Of a stretch of DNA of 64,000 bases, positions 32,929 through 40,986 are shown piece by piece. Under the pieces are notes generated by a model. It did not search any database, was not told the DNA's origin, and worked only from the letters and a program-made list of their open reading frames with translations. The stretch comes from SIG77 sp045589595 (GTDB lineage: Bacteria > Verrucomicrobiota > Lentisphaeria > Victivallales > UBA1829). Position 1 is the stretch's first letter; every line of letters starts with the position of its first letter. The stretch spans positions 1-64,000 of the forward strand of contig JAZNPK010000024.1 in the NCBI GenBank assembly GCA_045589595.1, read 5' to 3'. A program made the position numbers and the translations under genes.

Positions 32929-34017
32929 TCAATCCGGGATCTCATCCGGGAAAAGGACGATCCTGCCGCCGGGGATCTTTTCGCCGCGCGCGATCCGTTC
33001 CCCGATCTTCTGTTGGAGAGATGATTTCCACGGCACCGCATGAACCCCCTGAAGTTCCGCTTTGACACCGAAAACACGCCGGAGCGCATCGCTGTCGGGA
33101 GACGCGGAGGGGATCAACCAGCCGATCTTCTGGAATCTGCACAGATTGGAGTCCGGCGGCAGAATTTCCGGCAGAACCGGACTGAACAGCCAGGAGCCGC
33201 AGATCACAGCCTTCGGATGAAAATCGGGCAGATTGAAATAATATTTTTTCATTGCCTTCAACGATTCTTCAAAACCGGACAGCGGACAGCCGGAGGGAAT
33301 GTGGATATAAACCGTTTCGTCGCCGGGACGCAGTTCACATTCCCAGTCGTTGCGGAGATCAAATTCCGTACAGGTGCTGCTGACTCTGCCGTCGCGGTCC
33401 ACCGTGTTGCCGAAATAGGAATTGAAGATCCCGTAGGGAGTATGACTCCGGAATGCGGCATTTTCCGGAACTGTGATCCTGCCGTTTGCATCAAAAGGAT
33501 AAACGCCGTTCAGGATCATCTGCCGTTCGCCGGTTCTTTTGTGTTTGAAGATGAGCAGATCGGGAAACGCCAGACTTTTGTTGTACTCCAGTCTGCCGAA
33601 CCGCAGAACTTCACCGGTAAGGACCCGCAACGCGATCCATGCGAACCCGTTGCCGTATTCCAGACCCGGAAATCCGAAATTGTTGATATGATCGTGCATC
33701 CAGACCCGGACATCCTGCAGTGCTTCATAGAAGCATGCCATGGGGATCTGCCCTTCCGCAGCAAGACGGGCTTCAGAACTGCGGACAGCGGAAAGTGCCG
33801 CTGCCAGCTGCAGACCATTTTCATCTGCGCATACGGGACGGTCGTCAAATTCCAGATCGATCACACATTTCTGCCGGATCTGCGAGAATGCGTCCAGCAG
33901 AGCAGGGCTTGCTGCAATATTGTCCAACGTCTGTTTCAGGACCGCAAGATCATCTTGAGAAAAGCCGCAGAGTTTTTCTGCGGCATCCATCATTTCAGAG
34001 ATTGGAAATGAAATCAT
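32929..34017 (-). CDS. Acyltransferase-domain protein (GNAT-like C-terminal domain)
   Basis: A 362-residue cytoplasmic protein. The C-terminal half fits the GNAT_C-type domain (PF18164), seen in YIHIPSGCPLS, FHPKAVICGSWLFSP and the SNLCRFQKIGW pattern. The N-terminal half fits the helical NAT_N-type domain usually paired with it. The reaction is unknown. Its ATG overlaps the stop of the amidohydrolase gene by four bases, so both are made from the same message. Recognition rests on motif pattern alone. Confidence 0.6.
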   Translation of the reverse strand: MISFPISEMMDAAEKLCGFSQDDLAVLKQTLDNIAASPALLDAFSQIRQKCVIDLEFDDRPVCADENGLQLAAALSAVRSSEARLAAEGQIPMACFYEALQDVRVWMHDHINNFGFPGLEYGNGFAWIALRVLTGEVLRFGRLEYNKSLAFPDLLIFKHKRTGERQMILNGVYPFDANGRITVPENAAFRSHTPYGIFNSYFGNTVDRDGRVSSTCTEFDLRNDWECELRPGDETVYIHIPSGCPLSGFEESLKAMKKYYFNLPDFHPKAVICGSWLFSPVLPEILPPDSNLCRFQKIGWLIPSASPDSDALRRVFGVKAELQGVHAVPWKSSLQQKIGERIARGEKIPGGRIVLFPDEIPD

Positions 34018-34964
34018 ACTTTTTCACCGAGGAAGCGGAGCAGATTCTTTTTCGTGGCGTTTTCAAAGATGGTCTTGAAGTCGAACGCATCGCCGCCGGC
34101 TTTCTTTTCTGCAGCCATGAAACTGCCTTCGCAGCGGAAGGCTTTCCAGTTGCCCCATTTTTTCTGCAGATCGGCAAACATCTTTTTATCGAAGGAGTAG
34201 ATCCATTTTGCGTAATCCACACTGTAATGATCCACACCGGAATCCACGCCCCAGATCAGTTTGTTTTCCAGACTGTATCCCAGCAGAACGAAGCGGCGGA
34301 AAATATCTTCGCGGTCGATTTCCGGAGTGCCGGGGGAGCAGTCCAGATAAATATCGCACTTGATGTCATTTCTTCTGAAGTTTGCCTGATTCAGTTTTCC
34401 GAAGAGAGCCAGACATTCAGACTGCCACGGCCATGAAATATGAGCAAGGCAGAAACGGGTATTGTAAACATCCAGCATACATTCCCAGTTCGCAGGGCGG
34501 TTGAAGTCCGCAGAGACCCGGTCGTCCCAGAGCGAGCCGGAGTGGAACAGGATCGGCAGATCCAGCTGTGCCGCCATACGGTAACACTCCAGACCGTCCG
34601 CCGGATAATGGGTGGAGCAGATCACTTTCAATGCGCGGATGCCCATTTCTTTCGCATCGGCAACCTGTTTGCAGGCATCACGGGCAGTGGGGTTGATCCA
34701 GTAGCAGGGATAATAATCTTTCAGATGGGAGCAGAAATCGACCACCGACGCCATACGCTGACGGTTGCCGAATTTTTTATCCTGACAATCCACAGCAAAC
34801 GGCGGATAACTGATGACCATACCACCGGTAACATTTGCCTGTTTCGCCCGTTCTGCAAATGCCAGTGCATTGGCTTTCTGGTTCGTGATGTCGCCGTTGA
34901 TCGCATTATGGACCGGCATGTGGATGTGACCGTCATAGAGTTTTTCAGGAGTCTTTTTTGCCAT
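34014..34964 (-). CDS. Amidohydrolase-family TIM-barrel protein
   Basis: A 316-residue metal-dependent hydrolase or decarboxylase of the amidohydrolase_2 type (PF04909). Likely metal ligands follow family order: DGHIHMP near residue 10, LFHSGS near 140, LAHISWP near 174 and GVDSG near 237. It is cytoplasmic with no signal. The start at 34964 has AAGGA 10 bases ahead; a longer frame overlaps the upstream gene without support. It lies 56 bp after the PEPVK-repeat gene and is translationally coupled to the acyltransferase. Substrate unknown. Confidence 0.75.
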   Translation of the reverse strand: MAKKTPEKLYDGHIHMPVHNAINGDITNQKANALAFAERAKQANVTGGMVISYPPFAVDCQDKKFGNRQRMASVVDFCSHLKDYYPCYWINPTARDACKQVADAKEMGIRALKVICSTHYPADGLECYRMAAQLDLPILFHSGSLWDDRVSADFNRPANWECMLDVYNTRFCLAHISWPWQSECLALFGKLNQANFRRNDIKCDIYLDCSPGTPEIDREDIFRRFVLLGYSLENKLIWGVDSGVDHYSVDYAKWIYSFDKKMFADLQKKWGNWKAFRCEGSFMAAEKKAGGDAFDFKTIFENATKKNLLRFLGEKV

Positions 34965-35020
34965 TTTGATCAGTTCCTTCTTGTTTGAATTTATCTGTGG
35001 AATATGTCTGTGTTTGAAAA

Positions 35021-36019
35021 TCACTTGGCGTGAGCCCTGCCGGAGGGGGCAAGACCGCATTTTCCGTTGGCATAGATCTGCAGGTGGTGGACCGGACAGA
35101 AGAGAATTGCCGTATAGGGTTTCTGTTTCAGGTATGCTGCACTTTTTCCGGAACACTGGATCTCGTACTGAACTTCCGGATCACAGGAATCTGCGCTGAG
35201 ACCGACCGGAACAAGATTATCGTTTTTCAGCGTTTCGACCAGGATCGCCGCACCCGCCTGTTTCAGAAGATAAAGACATCTCTGCCGTTCCGGATCGGGG
35301 ATATTGCTCCGGTTCTGCGGCTCGATCGTCCCGTCTTCCAGCGTGAAGTCCGGCACCACTTCCTCCTGTTCTTCCGCTGCCGCCACCGGCGTATAGGAAT
35401 ATAAGTGTGATGAAGCGACAGACGGTGCAACAGCTTCCGGAGCGGGTTGCTGCGGAGCATCTTCCTTCTTTCCGGAGCCGGAAACTGAAAAGAGAAGGAC
35501 CGCCATTCCGGCGATCGCCGCCACCAGTAACGGGATCGCAATCAGAAGCCGCTTGTTGGTCTTGCGGACCTGCAGTTCCTGATCCGGCAGGGCAGGGGCG
35601 ACATCTTTTTCAGTAAGTGCGGGTTCCGGCACTTTCACGGGTTCCGGCACTTTCACGGGTTCCGGTGTTTTCACGGGTTCCGGTTCTTTTACGGGTTCCG
35701 GTTCTTTCACGGGTTCCGGTGTTTTTACGGGTTCCGGCACTTTTACAGGTTCCGGCACTTTTACAGGTTCCGGCACTTTCACGGGTTCCGGCTCTTTTAC
35801 GGGTTCCGGTGTTTTCACGGGTTCCGGTGTTTTCACGGGTTCCGGTGTTTTCACGGGTTCCGGTGTTTTCACGGGTTCCGGTGCGGGTGGTTTTATGCCG
35901 GGATCACGGATGATGAATTTTGTGCCGCACTGACAGCACTGTGCTTTTCTGCCGATCCAGTCGACATCAGCCTGCAGGGAAAAACCGCAATTCGGACAGG
36001 AGAATGTAAATTCCATCAT
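35021..36019 (-). CDS. Zinc-ribbon membrane protein with a PEPVK repeat spacer
   Basis: 332 residues in four parts. Residues 1-38 form a zinc ribbon, with Cys8, Cys11, Cys28 and Cys31 as the CxxC pairs. Residues 47-134 are 14 PEPVK units plus one PEPA joined by a single variable Thr, Val or Glu. One membrane segment lies at about 158-180 (LLIAIPLLVAAIAGMAVLLF). About 150 residues follow with several Cys and no known domain. With the ribbon inside the cell, the repeat would be a stiff cytoplasmic spacer before the membrane. PE/PK repeats of this style occur in TonB, but no TonB C-terminal domain is present. A second ATG one codon later is equally possible. Confidence 0.72.
   Translation of the reverse strand: MMEFTFSCPNCGFSLQADVDWIGRKAQCCQCGTKFIIRDPGIKPPAPEPVKTPEPVKTPEPVKTPEPVKTPEPVKEPEPVKVPEPVKVPEPVKVPEPVKTPEPVKEPEPVKEPEPVKTPEPVKVPEPVKVPEPALTEKDVAPALPDQELQVRKTNKRLLIAIPLLVAAIAGMAVLLFSVSGSGKKEDAPQQPAPEAVAPSVASSHLYSYTPVAAAEEQEEVVPDFTLEDGTIEPQNRSNIPDPERQRCLYLLKQAGAAILVETLKNDNLVPVGLSADSCDPEVQYEIQCSGKSAAYLKQKPYTAILFCPVHHLQIYANGKCGLAPSGRAHAK
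35618..35881 (-). repeat. 18-bp tandem repeat inside the PEPVK protein gene
   Basis: Fourteen near-identical 18-bp units plus one partial unit encode PEPVK plus one variable residue. Differences between units are concentrated in the codon for the variable position (Thr, Val or Glu) and in third bases. Such perfect tandem units allow slippage or recombination, so the copy number probably varies between strains. Confidence 0.93.
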
Positions 36020-36050
36020 GATTTTGTATAGCCTTTCCCGGTGCTGTGAA

Positions 36051-37172
36051 TCAACGTTTCAGCCAATCTCCGGAGATGGTGAAGCCATCCTGAAGGTGCT
36101 GTTTCAGTTCGGTATCGTCTGCACTTCTCCGCACGAAACGGGTGCGTGTTCTGATTTCTTTGATTGCGCCGATCGCCGTATCCTGCGGCAGTTCCGTGAG
36201 TTTGATGTTGAAACGGGAGCGGAGCGTGGTTTTGTCGTAGTTGAATTTTTCGTTCAGCGGAGCGAGCTGGAATCCGGGGTGGAGCTCGCCCGGAGCCATG
36301 GGCAGGGGGATGTTGTTTTTGTACTGGTTCGTATAGATGATCTTTTTGCAGACGACTTCATTTCTGTCTGTCAGCAGTTCGATCTCCAGCAGGAAATAAT
36401 ATTCGCTGAACATTTCCTTGATTTTTTCGATGGGCATGATCTGACCTCTGGGGATCCACCAGTATTTCCACGGATTCATCTTGTTGGCAGGGGGATCGGG
36501 AATGATCCGCAAACCGATATGGGTATCCCAGTTCCCGTCTTTCGCGGAAACGATCCCCACTTTCTGCAGGGATGAATCAAGATGTTCAAGGTACGCATTG
36601 TATTTCTGGGGCGTGGTCTGGATCCAGAAATTGAGGCTCAGTTCCGGATCGCCTTTCCGGGTCACGGTCGGCAGGATCTCGCGTCCTGTAATGGTCCAGA
36701 TCTTGATATAATCCTGCATGAGCCGCAGGAGGTACGCTGTCATTTCCGCCCGTTCTTTTTCAAAATATCCGCCGGTGGGGACCTGAATTTTCTGCGGCTG
36801 CTCCGGATCAAAAAACAACAGCGCGTTCATCAGTTTCTGTTCATCGACCGTGGCGGAGATGGAGACGATATGATCGCCACCTGATTCGCAGGGCGGGAGT
36901 TCTGTTGTGACCTGACAATCGGTGATCAGGTCTGCGTATTCCGTCACAAATTCCGGCGTGATCCGTGTGATCGCCGTCTTTTCAATGACAGCCCGTTCTT
37001 TTTCCGCTCCCTTCAGCAGTGTCCGGATCATAACATTCCGTTTCGCATCCGCCAGTGCCGCTTCGGGAGTCTGACCGGTCCCGAACACCGGCTCCGATGT
37101 TTCTTCCGCAGACAGCATCGCAGCAAAAAGAAATGATAACGCGCCCAAAAAAAGTGCAAGGCTTTTTTTCAT
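36051..37172 (-). CDS. Exported protein with LPP20/FlgT-like N-terminal region
   Basis: A 373-residue protein with signal peptide MKKSLALFLGALSFLFAAMLSA. Residues 28-120 (GTGQTPEAALADAKRNVMIRTL and the following VVTTELPP-type strands) resemble the LPP20/FlgT N-terminal fold found in outer-membrane-associated proteins. The C-terminal 250 residues form an unrecognised mixed alpha/beta domain. It is 31 bp upstream of the PEPVK gene and has its own promoter, so it opens the minus-strand block. The neighbour spans the inner membrane, so the two could form an envelope pair; this is inference. Confidence 0.65.
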   Translation of the reverse strand: MKKSLALFLGALSFLFAAMLSAEETSEPVFGTGQTPEAALADAKRNVMIRTLLKGAEKERAVIEKTAITRITPEFVTEYADLITDCQVTTELPPCESGGDHIVSISATVDEQKLMNALLFFDPEQPQKIQVPTGGYFEKERAEMTAYLLRLMQDYIKIWTITGREILPTVTRKGDPELSLNFWIQTTPQKYNAYLEHLDSSLQKVGIVSAKDGNWDTHIGLRIIPDPPANKMNPWKYWWIPRGQIMPIEKIKEMFSEYYFLLEIELLTDRNEVVCKKIIYTNQYKNNIPLPMAPGELHPGFQLAPLNEKFNYDKTTLRSRFNIKLTELPQDTAIGAIKEIRTRTRFVRRSADDTELKQHLQDGFTISGDWLKR

Positions 37173-37217
37173 ATTTTACATCTGAAATTTACAGTTCCAC
37201 TCTGTCATTTTCTATGT

Positions 37218-37245
37218 AATATAACATCGTGAAAACTGTTTGCAA
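37218..37245 (-). promoter_or_regulatory. Predicted promoter of the exported protein-PEPVK-amidohydrolase operon
   Basis: Minus strand: TTGCAA (37240-37245), 16 bp, TATATT (37218-37223). Confidence 0.65.
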
Positions 37246-37291
37246 CTGCCGCCTCCGGAAATTTTGCAGATTTTTCTCCGCAATCCCGTTT

Positions 37292-38218
37292 TTATGCCTG
37301 TGTTGTTTTTGCCGGGACTGTTGTTTTTGTGGCTGCGGGGAGCTGGGCAAGGATGATACCGATAAAGATCACCGCGCATCCGGCAAGTTCACGGATGGTC
37401 AGGATCTCATGCAGGAACAGCCACGCACCCACAACGGCGAAAACCGATTCCAGACTCATCAGCAGTGTTGCCGTGACCGGATGCAGGTATTTCTGGCAGA
37501 CGATCTGCAGCGTGAAGGCAATGGCGCTGGAACCGAGACCGCAGAACAGCCAGAACGGCATACCGCCCAGCACATTCTCCGCCGTCCAGGGATCGTTGAG
37601 AACAAGAGATGCCGCCCCGGCAAGGATCGTTGCCGTAAGAAACTGCAGACAGGACAGGCGGATACAGTCGCACTTCGGTGCGTACAGATCCGTTACCATG
37701 ATATGTCCGGAAAAAATCACGGCACATGCGATGACATACCATTCCCCCGTACCGATACTACCGATCCCGCCGCAGAGAAGATAGGATCCCCCCAGCGCGA
37801 AACCAACCGCCAGCCACAGAAGCCACGTCATTTTGCGTTTGAAAAGGAGTCCCAGCAGCGGCACGATCACAATATACAGCGCCGTGAGAAAACCGCTTTT
37901 CCCCGCAGAAACATCTTTCAAACCATACTGCTGACAGGCACTTGCAACCGTGAGAACCAGTCCGCACCAGAACCCGCCGAGAAGAAGATCCCGTTTTTCC
38001 TGCGGCGTTTTCGCACTGCCCCAGAGGGTGACGCGTTTGTACCGGAAAAGATCGAAGACCATGATGATCACACACAATGCCGCCACGCCGGTAATGGACC
38101 GCATGGCGATGAATGACATAGGTTCCATGTGGTCATTTCCGCTGCGCTGGACGGAAAACGCAACACCCCACAAAACCGTTGCAAGGATCATTGCAACAGA
38201 TGCCCAGAATTTCTGCAT
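37292..38218 (-). CDS. EamA/DMT-family inner-membrane transporter
   Basis: A 308-residue protein with ten predicted membrane helices in two EamA repeats (PF00892). The first repeat begins ATVLWGVAFSVQRSGNDHMEP, and the second has ITVTDLYAPKC and LEPVFAVVGAWLFLHE-like sequence (SLESVFAVVGAWLFLHE). Such proteins export or exchange small metabolites, often amino acids or nucleotides. AGGAGT lies 6 bases before the ATG. A predicted promoter lies at 38261-38288. No substrate can be assigned. Confidence 0.88.
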   Translation of the reverse strand: MQKFWASVAMILATVLWGVAFSVQRSGNDHMEPMSFIAMRSITGVAALCVIIMVFDLFRYKRVTLWGSAKTPQEKRDLLLGGFWCGLVLTVASACQQYGLKDVSAGKSGFLTALYIVIVPLLGLLFKRKMTWLLWLAVGFALGGSYLLCGGIGSIGTGEWYVIACAVIFSGHIMVTDLYAPKCDCIRLSCLQFLTATILAGAASLVLNDPWTAENVLGGMPFWLFCGLGSSAIAFTLQIVCQKYLHPVTATLLMSLESVFAVVGAWLFLHEILTIRELAGCAVIFIGIILAQLPAATKTTVPAKTTQA

Positions 38219-38260
38219 GTGCGACTCCTGATGATTGTGTTTCTGAAAAAATTTCCTTTT

Positions 38261-38288
38261 AAAATAGCACGGTCTTTCCCGATTGCAA
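38261..38288 (-). promoter_or_regulatory. Predicted promoter of the EamA transporter gene
   Basis: Minus strand: TTGCAA (38283-38288), 16 bp, TATTTT (38261-38266). Confidence 0.55.
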
Positions 38289-38387
38289 GACGCCGTATAA
38301 AATATATGCGGATATATGTCAGTGCGCGCTGTCTGGCAGAGAAATAAAAAAAGATGAAAAAAATATGCAGAAATATGATCCGGAAAC

Positions 38388-38415
38388 TTGAAAAAAATAT
38401 GTGGTAAAGTATATT
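38388..38415 (+). promoter_or_regulatory. Predicted promoter of argC
   Basis: TTGAAA (38388-38393), 16 bp, TATATT (38410-38415). Confidence 0.66.
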
Positions 38416-38464
38416 GAATGTGATCGTTTTTTTTGCCAATATAAAATCCGGGAAATTTGACAGG

Positions 38465-39397
38465 ATGAAAAAGGTTTTTATTGACGGACGCGCCGGAACA
38501 ACCGGGCTGCGTATTTATGAACGGCTTTCAAACCGCGCCGGGATCGAACTGCTGACTCTTTCCGATGAAGACCGGAAGGATACAGAAAAACGCCGGATCA
38601 TGCTCAACAATTGCGATATCGCATTCCTCTGTCTGCCGGATGATGCCGCAAGGGAATCTGTCAGCCTCATCGAAAGTCCCGATGTGGCTGTTCTTGATAC
38701 ATCCACCGCCCACCGGACTCTGGACGGATGGGCATACGGTTTCCCCGAACTGGATGCCGCGCTCGCGGATAAAGTCCGTTCCGCAAAACGGATCGCCGTT
38801 CCCGGCTGCCATGCCAGCGGATTTATTGCACTGGTACGCCCCCTCATCGCCGCCGGGCTTCTGGCGCCCGATGTGCGGCTCACATGCCATTCCATTACCG
38901 GTTATTCCGGCGGTGGAAAGAAAATGATCGCCGAATATGAAGCCGGCGACCGCCCCGTTCTGCTGGACGCGCCCCGTCAGTACGGCATTACCCAGCAGCA
39001 CAAACACCTGAAAGAAATGGTGAAGATCACCGGCGTGACGACCGCTCCGGTGTTCTGCCCCATCGTTTCCGATTTTTACAGCGGTATGGAAGTGACTGTG
39101 CCGGTCTTCAGAGAAGATCTGAAAAACGGGGCAGGCGCAGCTGATATCCGCAGCATTTACCGCGATCTGTATCAGGGACCCATCGTCACTTATGCAGAAG
39201 ATGCATCGGAAGGCGGACTTTTTGCCGCCAATGCGTTCTCCGGCAAGGATACCATGCAGATCACCGTTGAGGGCAATGAGGACCGTATTCTCCTGATCGC
39301 CCGGTACGACAATCTCGGGAAGGGCGCATCCGGCGCGGCAGTGGAATGTATGAACCTTGTAATGGGGGCTGACCCGACAGAAGGATTGGCAATCTGA
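38465..39397 (+). CDS. argC: N-acetyl-gamma-glutamyl-phosphate reductase, short type
   Basis: A 310-residue ArgC of the shorter type 2 form (classic ArgC is about 345). It reduces N-acetylglutamyl phosphate to the semialdehyde with NADPH in arginine synthesis. Visible are the nucleotide loop FIDGRAGTTGLRI, the catalytic Cys115 in AVPGCHASGF, SITGYSGGGKK near 145 and the substrate region EGNEDRILLIARYDNLGKGASGAA near the end. A start at 38414 is in frame but lies inside the promoter, so 38465 is taken. It is a single-gene unit; no other arginine genes are near. Confidence 0.92.
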   Translation: MKKVFIDGRAGTTGLRIYERLSNRAGIELLTLSDEDRKDTEKRRIMLNNCDIAFLCLPDDAARESVSLIESPDVAVLDTSTAHRTLDGWAYGFPELDAALADKVRSAKRIAVPGCHASGFIALVRPLIAAGLLAPDVRLTCHSITGYSGGGKKMIAEYEAGDRPVLLDAPRQYGITQQHKHLKEMVKITGVTTAPVFCPIVSDFYSGMEVTVPVFREDLKNGAGAADIRSIYRDLYQGPIVTYAEDASEGGLFAANAFSGKDTMQITVEGNEDRILLIARYDNLGKGASGAAVECMNLVMGADPTEGLAI

Positions 39398-39460
39398 TCG
39401 TATTCCGGTTCAGAAAATGAGCGAAAAGAAGGAATTTTTCAAGGTTTAGTCAAAACTAAC

Positions 39461-39488
39461 TTGAAAAATCTTTTTGAAATTGTATTGT
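39461..39488 (+). promoter_or_regulatory. Predicted promoter of the secretin-like gene pair
   Basis: TTGAAA (39461-39466), 16 bp, TATTGT (39483-39488). The leader to 39585 is nearly 90 bases. Confidence 0.58.
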
Positions 39489-39584
39489 AAAAGGCAAGGG
39501 TTCTTTCGGTATCCTGCAGAAAAATTAAGGAATGAAAGAGCCGAAAAATTAATCTTAACTAACTCTATGAGGAGAAAAAAGAAA

Positions 39585-40961
39585 ATGAATCCATGGCTTC
39601 GGAAATGTCTGGCTGCGATGGTTCTTGCCGGTGCCGCTGTGCTGCCCTTCGCAGCATACGCACAGGAAGAAAAAGTCCAGAAGATCACTTTCGTGGAGGA
39701 CGACGCACAGAAAAACATGGCGTCCAAGATCTACACTCTCAAGCACACCAAGGCTGCTGATCTGGCACCTTTTGTGCGGAATGCCGTTGTGCGTTATTGC
39801 GGTGAATCTCACGTTTCCCCGCTGGTGGACGTCCCGGGCAAACGTCAGTTGCTTGTTGTTTCCACCGGTGTGAATATGATCGAATATGTGGATGCCATTG
39901 TTGCCACACTGGACTACAAGTCCAAAGAAAATCAGTATGGTTCTTCCATTACCGGTGACGGTATCGAGATCGGTTTCTACAAGCCGAAATACCGTTCCAC
40001 TGAAAATATGAAAGATGTGATCACTGAAGGTCAGATCTCCAGCAGTTCCGAGGACAGCGTTGTGAAGCTTGACCCCGAAACCGGGATGTTCTACTTCAAG
40101 GATACGCCCCTGATCGTGAGTGTGATCAAGCAGAATCTTGCTGTTCTTGACCGTCCGGAACCCCAGGCACGCGTGGAACTCAAGGTGTATGAACTGCGCG
40201 ACAGCGATCTGCGCGACATCGGAGTTGACTATCTTGCGTGGAAGAACGGCCCCGGCATGGATATTTTCCAGGTCGGTTACGAAGCCTTCACCATGAAAGC
40301 TGCAGAAAAAATGGTGGAACAGCTCGCATCTCTCGGTGTGGATGTTGCCGGTAACTTCTCCTATGGTTTCGGCGGCATGTACACGGCTCCCGCTTTTGAT
40401 ATGAGCTTCATCCGTATTCTCCAGCAGAACGGCAAAGCCATCATCAGCAGCACTGCCAGTGTCACGCTGACCAACCGTCCGGGTGAAGTGTTTGAAGTTT
40501 CCTTCTCCCCCGAATATCAGAACATCCTGAAAGATGAAGACCACGCCAGTTCCGTTTCCGTCGGCGGCGATGCTTCTCTCACAGCCGCTTTCAAGAATGC
40601 CACGATCACGCCCAAAGGCGTTTGCAGTGACTACTCCCTGAACGGCTCCAATGTGGTGGAACGCAACAATATGGGTGCCGAGATCGCAGAAACAACGGCG
40701 ATCAACGCCAATGCGTCTCTCACATTCAATCAGGAAAAAGTTCTTGCATCCTGGGAACGCACCAGCAAAGTTGAACAGACCATCGGTGTGCCGGTTCTCT
40801 GCGAACTGCCCATCCTGAAATACATTTTCGGGACCACCACCGAAAACATCGAAACGACCCGTTACTTTGTAACAGCCAAAGTCATTCCGGTGAACATCAA
40901 CGAAGATATGAAGACCGGCATGATGCTGGAATTCAGCGAACTCTGCGGTAAAAAACAATAA
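39585..40961 (+). CDS. Secretin-like outer-membrane protein (first of a pair)
   Basis: A 458-residue exported protein with signal peptide ending near AAYAQE. Residues 30-110 look like an N0/NolW-type ring domain (IYTLKHTKAADLAPFVRNAV, then LLVVSTGVNMIEYVDAIVATLD). Residues about 230-455 resemble a secretin beta-domain, ending IGVPVLCELPILKYIFGT, a variant of the usual VPxLxxIPxLGxLF motif. GAGGAG lies 10 bases before 39585, preferred over an ATG 18 bases earlier. It lies 25 bp before the second secretin-like gene. No ATPase, pseudopilin or other secretion gene is near. It may form part of an outer-membrane channel or a type IV pilus assembly of the Amuc_1098 kind. Confidence 0.72.
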   Translation: MNPWLRKCLAAMVLAGAAVLPFAAYAQEEKVQKITFVEDDAQKNMASKIYTLKHTKAADLAPFVRNAVVRYCGESHVSPLVDVPGKRQLLVVSTGVNMIEYVDAIVATLDYKSKENQYGSSITGDGIEIGFYKPKYRSTENMKDVITEGQISSSSEDSVVKLDPETGMFYFKDTPLIVSVIKQNLAVLDRPEPQARVELKVYELRDSDLRDIGVDYLAWKNGPGMDIFQVGYEAFTMKAAEKMVEQLASLGVDVAGNFSYGFGGMYTAPAFDMSFIRILQQNGKAIISSTASVTLTNRPGEVFEVSFSPEYQNILKDEDHASSVSVGGDASLTAAFKNATITPKGVCSDYSLNGSNVVERNNMGAEIAETTAINANASLTFNQEKVLASWERTSKVEQTIGVPVLCELPILKYIFGTTTENIETTRYFVTAKVIPVNINEDMKTGMMLEFSELCGKKQ

Positions 40962-40986
40962 CAGCGAAAAAACGGAGATGAATATC

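Noticed and set aside
35618..35881. CRISPR-like array
   Set aside because: The 18-bp units are contiguous, in frame and without unique spacers, so this is a coding tandem repeat.
35617..35913. Plus-strand repetitive frame (RVPALSRVPVFS type)
   Set aside because: It is the reverse complement of the PEPVK repeat, not a separate gene.
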